A DNA stretch of 64,000 nt from an uncultured Prevotella sp. (GTDB lineage Bacteria > Bacteroidota > Bacteroidia > Bacteroidales > Bacteroidaceae). How positions within the stretch are numbered: position 1 is the stretch's first letter; the number at the start of each line of letters is the position of its first letter. Of the stretch, positions 24,359 through 33,470 are shown in pieces. Location: NCBI GenBank assembly GCA_902798285.1, contig CADBVZ010000007.1, positions 16,224-80,223 of the forward strand. Direction: 5' to 3'. Both the position numbers and the translations under genes were made by a program. Below the pieces are notes generated by a model. It ran no database searches. It was given only the letters and a program-made list of their open reading frames with translations, and was not told the origin of the DNA.

Positions 24359-27358
24359 ATGAGAAAACAAATCATAATAATTGGGCTGTTGATAGCACTG
24401 TTTTCTGAGGCAGCACCCTTGGTAACAAGGATGATGCCGGCTAACGGTGCTGTGGATGTGAACCCTGATACCCACCTGACTCTAACGTTCTCAGAAGAGG
24501 TCATGGTTGGAGAAAAGGGCTTTGTTTCCATCTATGATAAACAGACGGGAAAGCTTGTGAATCGACTGGATCTGAGCATCCCCGCTGGTCCTGCGAAAGG
24601 TCAGCCTGCCAATCCTTTAGCCCAATATACGCCTGTACCTTATATTTATAAGTCGGAACATATTACTAATCGTACAACGAAGCCAGGCACTCCATCTGGC
24701 GTAAATGCTTGGGACACTGGTCGCTACCAGCTTGACATCATTGGAGGCTTCTCCGATGGATTCCATTTCTATCCTGTCATTGTGCATGGACAGCAGGCCA
24801 CCATCTACTTGCATCACAACATGTTAGAGTATGGTCACGAGTATTATGTCACCATCGACAAAGGTGTGTTGGAGGGATTCGACGGCATCAAGGGCAAGAA
24901 GGGTTGGACTTTCCGTACGAAGACTGCTCCGCCATCTCCTGAACAGCGGCGGCTCGTCGTGGCTGCTGATGGTAGTGGTGACTTTTCTACGGTTCAGGGG
25001 GCGATGGATTTCATCCCTGATTTCCTGACATCAGAAAGCGACCGATATACCGTATTTGTCAAAAACGGCGATTACGAGGAATTGGTCTATTTCCGCAACA
25101 AGCGTTTCGTCACCATCGAGGGCGAATCATGCGAGGGTGTGCTGGTGCATTATCCCAACAACGAGGTGTTCAATCCCCATCCTGCCGATATCAAGACCAA
25201 CGAAGTGAAGGGCACGTTTCCTTCACGCCGTGCAGCCTTTGCCGCTGATAACAGCACTGACCTAATCTTCCGCAATATCACCTTGAAGACTGATTGCAAG
25301 GGGCAGGCAGAAGGCTTATTGGTGAATGGTGAACGTAATTTCTTTGAGAATGTTCACATAATCGGTGATGGTGATGCGCTACAGGCCAATGGCAGCTGCT
25401 ACTGGCTGAACTGTCGCATTGACGGAGGGGGCGATACCATCTTGGGGCGAGGTCCATCCTTCTTCAATCATTGTACCATTACCAGCTATGGAGCTTTCAT
25501 GTGGATCCGCAATACGGAAGAAAATCATGGCAACGTGTTTATCGACTGTTGCTTCAAGGGACTTTCCGCCTATGCCGAATTGGGCCGTCTGCCCGATAAT
25601 AAAGGTAAGAACTATCCTCATGCCGAGTGTGTACTTATCAACTGCGAGTTAGAAGGTATCCCGGCTTCGGGCTGGGGAAAGGTAGACGAAGGTGCCACAA
25701 CTGCTACCCTCTTGGAGTTCAACAGCCACGATCCGCAAGGCTGTCCCATCGACGTCTCTCAGCGCCACCCCTTACTCCGTCAACTCGATCCCTTCCGCGA
25801 TGCCGAACTTATAGGCCGCTATTCCGATAGTCATTGGGTGTTAGGTTGGTGTCCCGTTCAGCCGCTTGTCTCGTCGAAGAGCGACGAGCAGATGTTGAGA
25901 GACTGGATCAAGGTGATTGCCTCCGATGAGTTTGGCGGGCGAAAGCCGATGTCGCCTTTCGAGGATAAGACCGTAAATTATCTGGCTCAGCAGTTAGAAG
26001 AGATAGGCCTGAAGCCTGCTTTCAACGGCAGCTGGTTTCAGCCCTTCGAGCTGATCTCTGTCACAGCCAAGCCTCAGGGCAGCAAGCTGAAGGTAAAAGG
26101 CAGAAAGCAAGCAGAGCTGCGCTATCCGGATGATGTGGTGGTGTGGACGGCTCGTGCTACCGACAAGGTGGTGCTGCCGAAGGCGGAATATGTATTCGTT
26201 GGCTTTGGCATCCATGCCCCTGAGTATGGTTGGGACGACTATGCCGACATCGATGTGAAGGGCAAGATTGTGATTGCTATGGTAAACGATCCTGGCTACT
26301 ACGACGCCCAACTTTTCCGAGGACGTAATATGACCTATTATGGACGATGGCTCTATAAGTTCGAGGAGGCACGTCGTCAGGGGGCCGCAGGCTGTCTGGT
26401 GCTGCATAATACCGAGGCTGCCAGCTATGGTTGGCATGTATGTGTAAATGGTCACATGGAGGACAATCTCGCCATCTACAACCCCGATACCCGTAATGCC
26501 GATGAGCTGGCCATCAAGGGTTGGCTGCGTGAGGAAGGTGCCAGCAAACTGTTTTCTGCCGCTGGTATGAATATGGCTGAGGCGCTGGCAGCAGCCAAAC
26601 GACCTGACTTCAAGAGTTTCTCGCTCAAGGTGAAAGGCGATGTCAGGATGGCTGTCTCCTACAATATTCAGCAGACCCGCAATGTGGGAGCCATCCTCCG
26701 AGGGACTGATATAGCCGACGAGGCAGTGGTGATGAATGCACACTGGGATCACCTCGGCATCGGCAAGCCCGATGAACATGGCGACTCTATCTATAACGGT
26801 GCTGCCGACAATGCCTCAGGCATGGCCAGCGCTCTGCTGGTGGCTAAGAAGTTCAAGGCGCTGCCCCAGCGGCCCCGTCGCAGCGTGCTCTTCCTCTTCC
26901 CCTCTTCCGAGGAGAGTGGACTCTTCGGCTCAGAGTATTACTGCAATCATCCGGTCATCCCCATGGAGAAGACTTCGGCATGCCTGAACTTTGAGAGCAT
27001 CGGTCCTGCCGAGTTGACTCACGATGTGGTGATCTTAGGTGGCGGTGAGACCGACCTTGACCAATATTACGTGGCAGCAGCAGCGACCCAAGGCAGGACA
27101 ATCTTCTTCGACGATGACAACTCTGATGGCTGGTTCTTCCGTTCCGACCATTATAACTTCGTGAAGAAGGGCGTACGTGCTGTCGTGGTGGAGAACGGTC
27201 TGAAGCCCGTAGATCCAAGCCGTCCCAACAAATACCCCATGCCCGTATGGTATCACAAGCCCTCCGACGAATATCACGACGACTGGGACTTGAGTGGTAC
27301 GCTGGCGAACACCAACCTGATCTTCAGCGTCGGCCTCTCACTCGTCTTTATTCCGTAG
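24359..27358 (+). CDS. CE8 pectin methylesterase fused to M28 metallopeptidase
   Basis: A 999-residue secreted protein in one uninterrupted frame. After a signal peptide, residues ~20-190 contain a SbsA-type Ig domain (MMPANGAVDVNPDTHLTLTF). Residues ~198-495 are a CE8 beta-helix: LVVAADGSGDFSTVQGAMDF, the catalytic-Asp segment GGGDTILG and the Arg in AELGRLPD. Residues ~505-999 are an M28 peptidase with a protease-associated insert (GKIVIAMVNDPGYYD, GAAGCLVLHN). The zinc and catalytic set is visible: MNAHWDHLG, GAADNASG, SSEESG, LNFESIG and WYHKPSDEYH. CE8 de-esterifies homogalacturonan; M28 enzymes are mostly aminopeptidases. The 3' end overlaps the convergent gene by 11 nt. Confidence 0.88.
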   Translation: MRKQIIIIGLLIALFSEAAPLVTRMMPANGAVDVNPDTHLTLTFSEEVMVGEKGFVSIYDKQTGKLVNRLDLSIPAGPAKGQPANPLAQYTPVPYIYKSEHITNRTTKPGTPSGVNAWDTGRYQLDIIGGFSDGFHFYPVIVHGQQATIYLHHNMLEYGHEYYVTIDKGVLEGFDGIKGKKGWTFRTKTAPPSPEQRRLVVAADGSGDFSTVQGAMDFIPDFLTSESDRYTVFVKNGDYEELVYFRNKRFVTIEGESCEGVLVHYPNNEVFNPHPADIKTNEVKGTFPSRRAAFAADNSTDLIFRNITLKTDCKGQAEGLLVNGERNFFENVHIIGDGDALQANGSCYWLNCRIDGGGDTILGRGPSFFNHCTITSYGAFMWIRNTEENHGNVFIDCCFKGLSAYAELGRLPDNKGKNYPHAECVLINCELEGIPASGWGKVDEGATTATLLEFNSHDPQGCPIDVSQRHPLLRQLDPFRDAELIGRYSDSHWVLGWCPVQPLVSSKSDEQMLRDWIKVIASDEFGGRKPMSPFEDKTVNYLAQQLEEIGLKPAFNGSWFQPFELISVTAKPQGSKLKVKGRKQAELRYPDDVVVWTARATDKVVLPKAEYVFVGFGIHAPEYGWDDYADIDVKGKIVIAMVNDPGYYDAQLFRGRNMTYYGRWLYKFEEARRQGAAGCLVLHNTEAASYGWHVCVNGHMEDNLAIYNPDTRNADELAIKGWLREEGASKLFSAAGMNMAEALAAAKRPDFKSFSLKVKGDVRMAVSYNIQQTRNVGAILRGTDIADEAVVMNAHWDHLGIGKPDEHGDSIYNGAADNASGMASALLVAKKFKALPQRPRRSVLFLFPSSEESGLFGSEYYCNHPVIPMEKTSACLNFESIGPAELTHDVVILGGGETDLDQYYVAAAATQGRTIFFDDDNSDGWFFRSDHYNFVKKGVRAVVVENGLKPVDPSRPNKYPMPVWYHKPSDEYHDDWDLSGTLANTNLIFSVGLSLVFIP

Positions 27359-28784
27359 GATTTTTCCTCATCTTAAGCTTGCCTTCTTGGATATAAAGTC
27401 CTTTCGGAGGGGTAATCAGTTGCTGACCCTGTAAATTGTAACACTTTCCTATAGTCTGATTGGATTCAACGACATGAATGCCTGTTGTTGGTTTGGGAAG
27501 ATCAATCGTGACACTTAGGTCATCGGTCCTGTCTTCTCGTCCGGGGATGCCATATCGGCTGGTATCCGTCAGCATACTGCGAACGGTAGTGTTCACAAAG
27601 TCCCAAGTAAGACCCAGCTCGTCGAATTTACTATTCATAACCCCAGTCAACCTCAGCACTAACTGCGTCAACTCATAAAATGTCAGATAGGTTTGCGACT
27701 CACTTGACTTGTCTTCATTGCCTGCAGCATGGATGACGAAACCCTGCGCTACAAGGTCGCCAGCCGTCTCACTATTCACTTCCTCACTTATGAATAGGTT
27801 TGTAGTTCCTTCCTTCAACCTCTCCTTAGCCACGTTCTGGAAATCGGGCACACCTGAAAGCGAAGTGATATTCTTCGACTTTACCGACAGCTTTGTCTTA
27901 TCGTTGCTGAGTGTCATCTGACGATAGCCACAAGGATAGGCCGCTGTAGAGCTGGTGATAATCTCATAAATGTCACCCGTCAAGTTATCATTCAAGTCTC
28001 TAGCTATCTCCTGGACATGGAAGTGTCCTGTCAGTACGACTCTCACACCTGATTCTATCAATCTGTCGCGCACTGTCTCATAGTCCTTTACGATATAGTC
28101 TTCATTGGTCTTCTCTATGTTCGACACATGTGGGAATAACAGGAAGTGCATCATGGCAAGCACCTGTTTCCCCTCGGAGCGAGCCTTCTCTGCACGATTG
28201 CAAACCCATGAAAGCGTAGAATTGCTCATACGTCCATGTCTGTCGCAGGCAATACCTATTACCACCAATCCGTCAACAGGTTCGCAGCAGTAGGTAAGCG
28301 ATTCCGTATCCCTGTCCGAGCTTGCACCATAACCATACTGCTGATACATTTCTGCAAACGCGTTGCTGTCGACCGTTTTGGCGGGACTGGTCTTGTCGCC
28401 ATCGAATATGTAAGCAGTCTCCGTGCCCAGGTCATGATCGCCCGGAATCACCAACACCCTAATACCAGAGGCTCTTAGTCTGTCGAGCTGCTTTACCACA
28501 AGCTGATGACTCACCTGCTCACCATCTTTCGTCAGGTCGCCAGTAATCAACAGCAAGTCAGGCTTGTCTGCTATCAGTTGCGGAATAAGTTCATCAAATA
28601 GCTGTGTACTGTTATCAAGCATCGTTCGCTTGCCTGCCAAATAGTTCTGCCATGCAGAGCCATTGTTGACAATCAGTTCTGGAGCCATGACATGAATGTC
28701 TGACAGAACAGTAATCTTTGTCTCGGCTATTACCTGAGTCATCGACATCAGCAAGCCTAAAGTCATACTCAAGAGTCGTTTCAT
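27348..28784 (-). CDS. Secreted calcineurin-like metallophosphoesterase
   Basis: A 478-residue protein with a signal peptide (MKRLLSMTLGLLMSMTQVIAE); an ATG two codons earlier is possible. Metal-binding motifs of the superfamily are in order: VLSDIHV, LLITGDLTKDG, VIPGDHDLG, AMMHFLLF and LTGHFHV. These bind a di-metal centre that hydrolyses phosphate esters. The substrate is unknown. The end of the protein (CYNLQGQQL, KGLYIQEGKLKMRK) is a Prevotella-type C-terminal tail like that of the large GH43. It overlaps the pectinesterase-peptidase gene tail to tail and is divergent from the GH3 lipoprotein gene. Confidence 0.88.
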   Translation of the reverse strand: MKRLLSMTLGLLMSMTQVIAETKITVLSDIHVMAPELIVNNGSAWQNYLAGKRTMLDNSTQLFDELIPQLIADKPDLLLITGDLTKDGEQVSHQLVVKQLDRLRASGIRVLVIPGDHDLGTETAYIFDGDKTSPAKTVDSNAFAEMYQQYGYGASSDRDTESLTYCCEPVDGLVVIGIACDRHGRMSNSTLSWVCNRAEKARSEGKQVLAMMHFLLFPHVSNIEKTNEDYIVKDYETVRDRLIESGVRVVLTGHFHVQEIARDLNDNLTGDIYEIITSSTAAYPCGYRQMTLSNDKTKLSVKSKNITSLSGVPDFQNVAKERLKEGTTNLFISEEVNSETAGDLVAQGFVIHAAGNEDKSSESQTYLTFYELTQLVLRLTGVMNSKFDELGLTWDFVNTTVRSMLTDTSRYGIPGREDRTDDLSVTIDLPKPTTGIHVVESNQTIGKCYNLQGQQLITPPKGLYIQEGKLKMRKNPTE

Positions 28785-28814
28785 CTGCATACCACTTTAT
28801 TAACCTTGATGGCG

Positions 28815-28822
28815 CAAATATA
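28815..28822 (-). promoter_or_regulatory. -7 box of the phosphoesterase gene
   Basis: TATATTTG on the minus strand about 30 nt before the start codon; no TTG at the expected distance. Confidence 0.45.
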
Positions 28823-28865
28823 CAAAAAAAGTTGAGATGAAACTACATTTTAAAACAAAAAATAA

Positions 28866-28894
28866 TTGGATTTCATCTTAAATAGTTATCTTTG
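28866..28894 (+). promoter_or_regulatory. Promoter of the GH3-esterase-ndk operon
   Basis: TTG at 28866-28868, 18-nt spacer, TATCTTTG at 28887-28894. An inverted repeat (AGATGAAA at about 28835, TTTCATCT at about 28871) brackets the -33 region and could be an operator. Confidence 0.65.
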
Positions 28895-28924
28895 CAACCG
28901 AATAACATAAAAACAATTAGGAAG

Positions 28925-31246
28925 ATGGTTAAGTTAAAGGGAATGATGTTGGCGGCAATGGGCGGAATGCTCATGGGGCTTATGGCTTGTGGCGGTCAGC
29001 AATGGTCGGAGCAACAGGTAGATTCGTTTATGTTGGTCACTCAGAAAGGTGGCCCCTCTCTGGGCTATTCGCCACAGTCTGGTGTGAAGATCCTGACGGT
29101 AGATGGTTATGCCTTCAAGGATCTGAACCGTAACGACTCTCTCGATGCCTATGAAGACTGGCGACTGAGCCCTCAGGAGCGTGCTGCAGATTTGGCTTCG
29201 CAGTTGTCGATAGAAGAGATCGCAGGTCTGATGCTTTATAGCAGCCACCAGGCTGTGCCGATGATTCCAACGATGGGTTTTGGCGTTTCTACCTACAACG
29301 ATGGAAAGGCGTATGAGGAGAGTGGTGCCAAGGCTTCTGACTTGAGCGACGACCAGAAGAAATTCTTAAAGGACGATCATCTGCGTGCTGTGCTGGTCAC
29401 TCGGTTGGAGACACCTGCCATTGCAGCTGAGTGGAACAACAATATGCAGGCCTTCGTCGAGGGACTGGATCATGGTATCCCAGCCAACACAAGTTCCGAT
29501 CCTCGTCACGAGGCAAAGGCCACGACAGAATATAATGCAGGTGCTGGCGGACAAATATCTCTTTGGCCTACCTCACTCGGACTGGCTGCAAGCTTCGATC
29601 CTCAATTGGTTTATCGCTTTGGCGAGATAGCCTCTGAAGAATATCGTGCCTTGGGTATCGCTACGGCCTTGTCGCCTCAGGTGGATATTGCTACCGATCC
29701 CCGTTGGTCGCGCTTCAGTGGCACCTTTGGTGAGGATCCTCAACTGGCTACCGATATGGCTCGCGCCTATTGTGATGCCTTCCAGACCACCCCTGAGGCT
29801 AAGGGATGGGGCATGAAGAGTGTCAACGCAATGGTGAAACATTGGTATGGCTATGGAGCTCAGGAAGGAGGTCGCGACTCTCACTATGCCTCTGGCAAAT
29901 ATGCCGTCTATCCAGGCAATAATCGTGAGATGCATAAGCGTTCGTTTGTCGAGGGTGCCTTCCATCTGGAGGGAGGTACAGAGATGGTTTCAGCTGTCAT
30001 GCCTATCTATAGTATCCTGTGGAATCAGGATCCTTCTGGCGAGAATGTGGGTGGCAGCTACAGCAAGTGGCTCATCCAGCAGCAGCTTCGTGATGAGGCG
30101 AAGTTCGAAGGCGTGGCCTGTACTGACTGGGGCATCACCCAAGATATGAAGGTACTGGACAGTCCTCGTGGCGGTAAGCCCTGGGGAATGGAGCAGTTCA
30201 ATGAGGCTGAGCGTCACTATAAGATCCTGCAGGCTGGTGTTGACCAGTTTGGTGGCAACAACGCAATTGGTCCTGTAGTGGAGGCTTATCAGATGTGGTG
30301 CAAGGAGTTTGGTGAGGAGAGCGCCCGTGAGCGTTTCGAGCTCTCTGCCCGTCGCTTGCTGCTGAATGTATTTCGTGTTGGACTCTTCGAGAATCCTTAC
30401 CTCGATCCTGCCGAAACAGAGAAGATTGTGGGCAAACCAGAATTTATGCAGGAGGGTTATGAGGCTCAGCTCAAATCCATCGTCATGCTGAAGAACCATG
30501 GAAATCAGGTCCTACCAGTAAAGGATCGCAAGAAGGTGTATGTGCCCAAGCGTCATTTCCCCGCTATCCCAGGTGCTTGGGGTGGTATCTCTGAAGAAAA
30601 GACAGTGGAGCCAATAGACCTTGCATTAGTGGGGAAATATTTTGACGTGGTGGATGCGCCAGAGAAGGCTGACTTCGCCATCTGCGTTATCGAAGAGCCC
30701 AGCACAGGCTTTGGCTTCAGTTACGACGATGTGAAGAAGGGCGGCAATGGTTATCTGCCGTTCAGTTTGCAATATGAAGACTATACCGCTAAGGATGCTC
30801 GTGCTGTCAGCATCGCTGGCGGCGATCCCATGGAGAAAACGACTAACCGTAGCTTCAAGGGTAAGACCGTCAAGGCTTATAATCGCGACGATATGGTGCT
30901 AATAGCAGAGACGAAGAAGGCTATGGGCGACAAGCCCGTTATTGTTATTCTGGAAACGGGAAGACCCGTCGTGCTCTCAGAAATAGAGCCTAATGCCGAT
31001 GCCATCCTCGTCTCTTTCCAAGTACAACATCAGGCCCTGCTCGATATCATCAGCGGTAAAGCAGAACCCTCAGCCCTCCTACCCATGCAGATGCCTGCCG
31101 ACATGAAGACGGTAGAGGAACAACAGGAGGATGTGCCTCGCGATATGCGCTGCTATCAGGATGGCGATGGCAACACCTACGACTTCGCCTTTGGCCTCAA
31201 TTGGAAAGGAGTGATCAATGATGCTCGTGTAGAAAAATATAAATAA
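28925..31246 (+). CDS. GH3 beta-glucosidase-type lipoprotein
   Basis: A 773-residue GH3 enzyme. The start at 28925 gives a lipoprotein signal (MVKLKGMMLAAMGG, lipobox LMAC); the longer frame would begin inside the promoter. DLNRNDSLDAYEDW near the N-terminus looks like a calcium loop. Barrel motifs are VDIATDPRWSRFSGTFGEDP and VNAMVKHWYGYGAQEGGRDSH. The nucleophile Asp lies in GVACTDWGIT, the form usual for beta-glucosidases. The second alpha/beta domain is present, but the fibronectin-like C-terminal domain of the 7100 enzyme is missing. The lipobox suggests membrane attachment. It is first in an operon with a carboxylesterase and ndk; substrate unproven. Confidence 0.9.
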   Translation: MVKLKGMMLAAMGGMLMGLMACGGQQWSEQQVDSFMLVTQKGGPSLGYSPQSGVKILTVDGYAFKDLNRNDSLDAYEDWRLSPQERAADLASQLSIEEIAGLMLYSSHQAVPMIPTMGFGVSTYNDGKAYEESGAKASDLSDDQKKFLKDDHLRAVLVTRLETPAIAAEWNNNMQAFVEGLDHGIPANTSSDPRHEAKATTEYNAGAGGQISLWPTSLGLAASFDPQLVYRFGEIASEEYRALGIATALSPQVDIATDPRWSRFSGTFGEDPQLATDMARAYCDAFQTTPEAKGWGMKSVNAMVKHWYGYGAQEGGRDSHYASGKYAVYPGNNREMHKRSFVEGAFHLEGGTEMVSAVMPIYSILWNQDPSGENVGGSYSKWLIQQQLRDEAKFEGVACTDWGITQDMKVLDSPRGGKPWGMEQFNEAERHYKILQAGVDQFGGNNAIGPVVEAYQMWCKEFGEESARERFELSARRLLLNVFRVGLFENPYLDPAETEKIVGKPEFMQEGYEAQLKSIVMLKNHGNQVLPVKDRKKVYVPKRHFPAIPGAWGGISEEKTVEPIDLALVGKYFDVVDAPEKADFAICVIEEPSTGFGFSYDDVKKGGNGYLPFSLQYEDYTAKDARAVSIAGGDPMEKTTNRSFKGKTVKAYNRDDMVLIAETKKAMGDKPVIVILETGRPVVLSEIEPNADAILVSFQVQHQALLDIISGKAEPSALLPMQMPADMKTVEEQQEDVPRDMRCYQDGDGNTYDFAFGLNWKGVINDARVEKYK

Positions 31247-31255
31247 GAAACAGTT

Positions 31256-32917
31256 ATGATGACTAAGACCAATGCTTTTGCGATGCTTGCCATCGCTTGT
31301 ATGGCACTCTTCAGTGCCTGTACCCAACAGAAGGGAACAGAAGTAACCCTTCAAGTAAAAACCCAGTATGGCATTCTGGAAGGTTTCGAACAGGATGGTG
31401 TAAAGAAGTTCCTGGGCGTTCCTTTTGCCCAGGCTCCTGTAGGCGAACTCCGTTGGAAGGCGCCTCAGCCCGTTCTGCCTTGGGAAGGTGTTCGTGAGGC
31501 CAAGCAGTTTGGCGACGATCCCATGCAACCCAACATCTTTGGCGATATGGCCTTCCGTGGCCCAGGTCGCAGCGAGGATTGTCTTTATCTGAACATTTGG
31601 ACTACAGCTACGACAACTGCAGATGCCCTTCCTGTACTTATTTATTTTAATGGAGGTGGACTCATGGCAGGTTCTGGTAGTGAACCCCGTTACGACGGAA
31701 GCTCTATTGCTAAGGAAGGTGTCATTGGTGTGACAGCCAATTATCGTGAGGGTGTGTTCGGCTTTTTTGCCCATCCAGAGCTCACAGCCGCCTCCGACTA
31801 CAAGGGAAGTGGTAACTATGGTTTCCTCGATCAGGTGGCTGCCATCCAGTGGGTGAAGGATAATATTCAGGCCTTTGGTGGCGATCCTGACAAGATTACC
31901 ATCGTAGGTGAATCGGCAGGCTCCTTCTCAGTCTCTCTCCTCATGTGCTCTCCTCTTTCCAAGAACCTGATTGCTGGTGCCATGCTCTCTTCTGGCGCAG
32001 AGGTGCTTCCCTATAAGGCTGCCACTCAGGCTGAGGCAGAGGCTGCTGGTGCAGAACTGCTCAAATCTGCAGGTATCGCTAGTCTGGCTGATGCTATGGC
32101 GATGAATGCCGACTCACTCCAGGCCATCCTGCCTCCAAGGGGTATGGCCAGTGTGGTGCTCGATGGTTATTTTATGAAAGAGAATGCTGATGATGTCTTC
32201 GAGAAGAACGAACAGGCTCAAGTACCTCTGCTGGCTGGTTGGAACTCACTCGAAGGCCATCCCTCACAGTCCCTTAAGGGTCAGGCACCTACACTCAAGA
32301 ACTATAAGGATGCCATGAAAGCCACCTTTGGCGACATGACTGACGAGATTTTCAAGGCATACGGCATTGAGACAGACGAAGATGTTTTGAGTCAGAAAGG
32401 TTTCGATCTCGCATCTGATCTCTTCACAGGTTTCCCAACCTGGAAGGTCTGCGATTACCACGCCAAGTCTGGTCTACCCGTCTATCGTTACCACTATATG
32501 CATCCACGTCCTCAGGTTTCTGCCAAGATGGGCGATAAGGTTGGTGCATTGGCAGGTGGTGTCCGCGAGAAGACTGCCGAAGAGAAGAAAGCTGAGGCTC
32601 AGCAGCCTGCCATCGCTCCTGGTGCTGTTCACTCTGCAGATATCGAGTATGCCATGGGTACCCTCGATACCAACGAGTACTACGATTGGCAGGATGAGGA
32701 CTATGCCATCTCAAAGCTGTTCCTCTCTTACTATGCCAACTTCTGCAAGACTGGTAATCCTAATGGTGAAGGACTGCCTCAATGGTCTGCCATCACCAAG
32801 GAGAATCTCGATGCCGCTCCTGTCATGAAGATTGACGTCGAATCAGCCGAGGTCGCCTCTTCAGAAAAGGAGAATGCATATCGCACCCTCGAGAAATTCT
32901 ATAAAAGTAAGAAATAA
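31256..32917 (+). CDS. Type B carboxylesterase, lipoprotein
   Basis: A 553-residue alpha/beta-hydrolase with a lipoprotein signal (AIACMALFSAC). The nucleophile elbow is VGESAGSFS; the oxyanion segment is YFNGGGLMAGSG; SEDCLYLNIW and NYGFLDQVAAIQWVKDNIQAFGGDP are carboxylesterase signatures. The catalytic acid and His are in LAGWNSLEG and AVHSADIEYAMGT. A charged insertion (KTAEEKKAEAQQ) precedes the His. Ten nt after a GH3 lipoprotein gene, it may remove acyl groups from plant oligosaccharides, but the family acts on many esters. Confidence 0.88.
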   Translation: MMTKTNAFAMLAIACMALFSACTQQKGTEVTLQVKTQYGILEGFEQDGVKKFLGVPFAQAPVGELRWKAPQPVLPWEGVREAKQFGDDPMQPNIFGDMAFRGPGRSEDCLYLNIWTTATTTADALPVLIYFNGGGLMAGSGSEPRYDGSSIAKEGVIGVTANYREGVFGFFAHPELTAASDYKGSGNYGFLDQVAAIQWVKDNIQAFGGDPDKITIVGESAGSFSVSLLMCSPLSKNLIAGAMLSSGAEVLPYKAATQAEAEAAGAELLKSAGIASLADAMAMNADSLQAILPPRGMASVVLDGYFMKENADDVFEKNEQAQVPLLAGWNSLEGHPSQSLKGQAPTLKNYKDAMKATFGDMTDEIFKAYGIETDEDVLSQKGFDLASDLFTGFPTWKVCDYHAKSGLPVYRYHYMHPRPQVSAKMGDKVGALAGGVREKTAEEKKAEAQQPAIAPGAVHSADIEYAMGTLDTNEYYDWQDEDYAISKLFLSYYANFCKTGNPNGEGLPQWSAITKENLDAAPVMKIDVESAEVASSEKENAYRTLEKFYKSKK

Positions 32918-32935
32918 CCCCTAAAAACAATCAAT

Positions 32936-33400
32936 ATGGAAAAGACCCTTGTTTTATTAAAGCCCAGTTGTGTACAGCGTCAACTGATTGGTGAAATTGT
33001 GAACCGTTTTGAGCGTCGCGGACTCCGTGTGGCAGGTATGAAGATGATGCAGCTCAGTGATGAGATCCTGCGCGAGCATTATGCTCACCTCGTTGACAAA
33101 CCTTTCTTCCCCTCATTGACAGCTTCCATGCAGACATCACCTGTAGTAGCGCTCGCCCTCGAAGGCGTGGATGCCGTACAAGTGGTACGCACTATGACTG
33201 GCTCCACCAACGGACGTGAGGCTGCACCTGGAACCATCCGAGGCGATTACTCGATGAGCAACCAGCAGAACATCGTCCATGCCAGTGACTCTACGTCGAA
33301 TGCCGAAATAGAGTTGAAACGTTTCTTCCGCGACGAGGAGATTTTCGACTATACCAGTGGTGCCTTCAACTATATCTATGGCGAAGGCGAGGCTAAATAA
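32936..33400 (+). CDS. ndk: Nucleoside diphosphate kinase
   Basis: A 154-residue cytoplasmic enzyme that transfers the gamma-phosphate between nucleoside triphosphates and diphosphates. MEKTLVLLKPSCVQR is the family start, and the phospho-accepting His is in NIVHASDS; MTGSTNGREAAPGTIRGDY is the nucleotide-binding stretch. The length is normal. The gene follows the carboxylesterase by 18 nt and I see no promoter between them, so a housekeeping gene seems to be read from a hydrolase promoter. A hairpin that is also part of the next promoter follows. Confidence 0.97.
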   Translation: MEKTLVLLKPSCVQRQLIGEIVNRFERRGLRVAGMKMMQLSDEILREHYAHLVDKPFFPSLTASMQTSPVVALALEGVDAVQVVRTMTGSTNGREAAPGTIRGDYSMSNQQNIVHASDSTSNAEIELKRFFRDEEIFDYTSGAFNYIYGEGEAK

Positions 33401-33426
33401 CATCAATTTTAGTTTCTGAGAAACAA

Positions 33427-33466
33427 AGTCCAGGTTTGCTCTAAACAGACCTGGACTGTATCTTTG
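33427..33466 (+). promoter_or_regulatory. Stem-loop interleaved with the promoter of the Memo-AMMECR1 gene
   Basis: AGTCCAGGT (33427-33435) and ACCTGGACT (33449-33457) form a nine-pair stem. The -33 TTG is at 33436-33438, and TATCTTTG at 33459-33466 follows after exactly 20 nt. No T-run follows the stem, so it is a poor terminator for ndk and could be an operator palindrome. The ATG of the next gene is only 5 nt after the -7 box. Confidence 0.65.
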
Positions 33467-33470
33467 TGCC

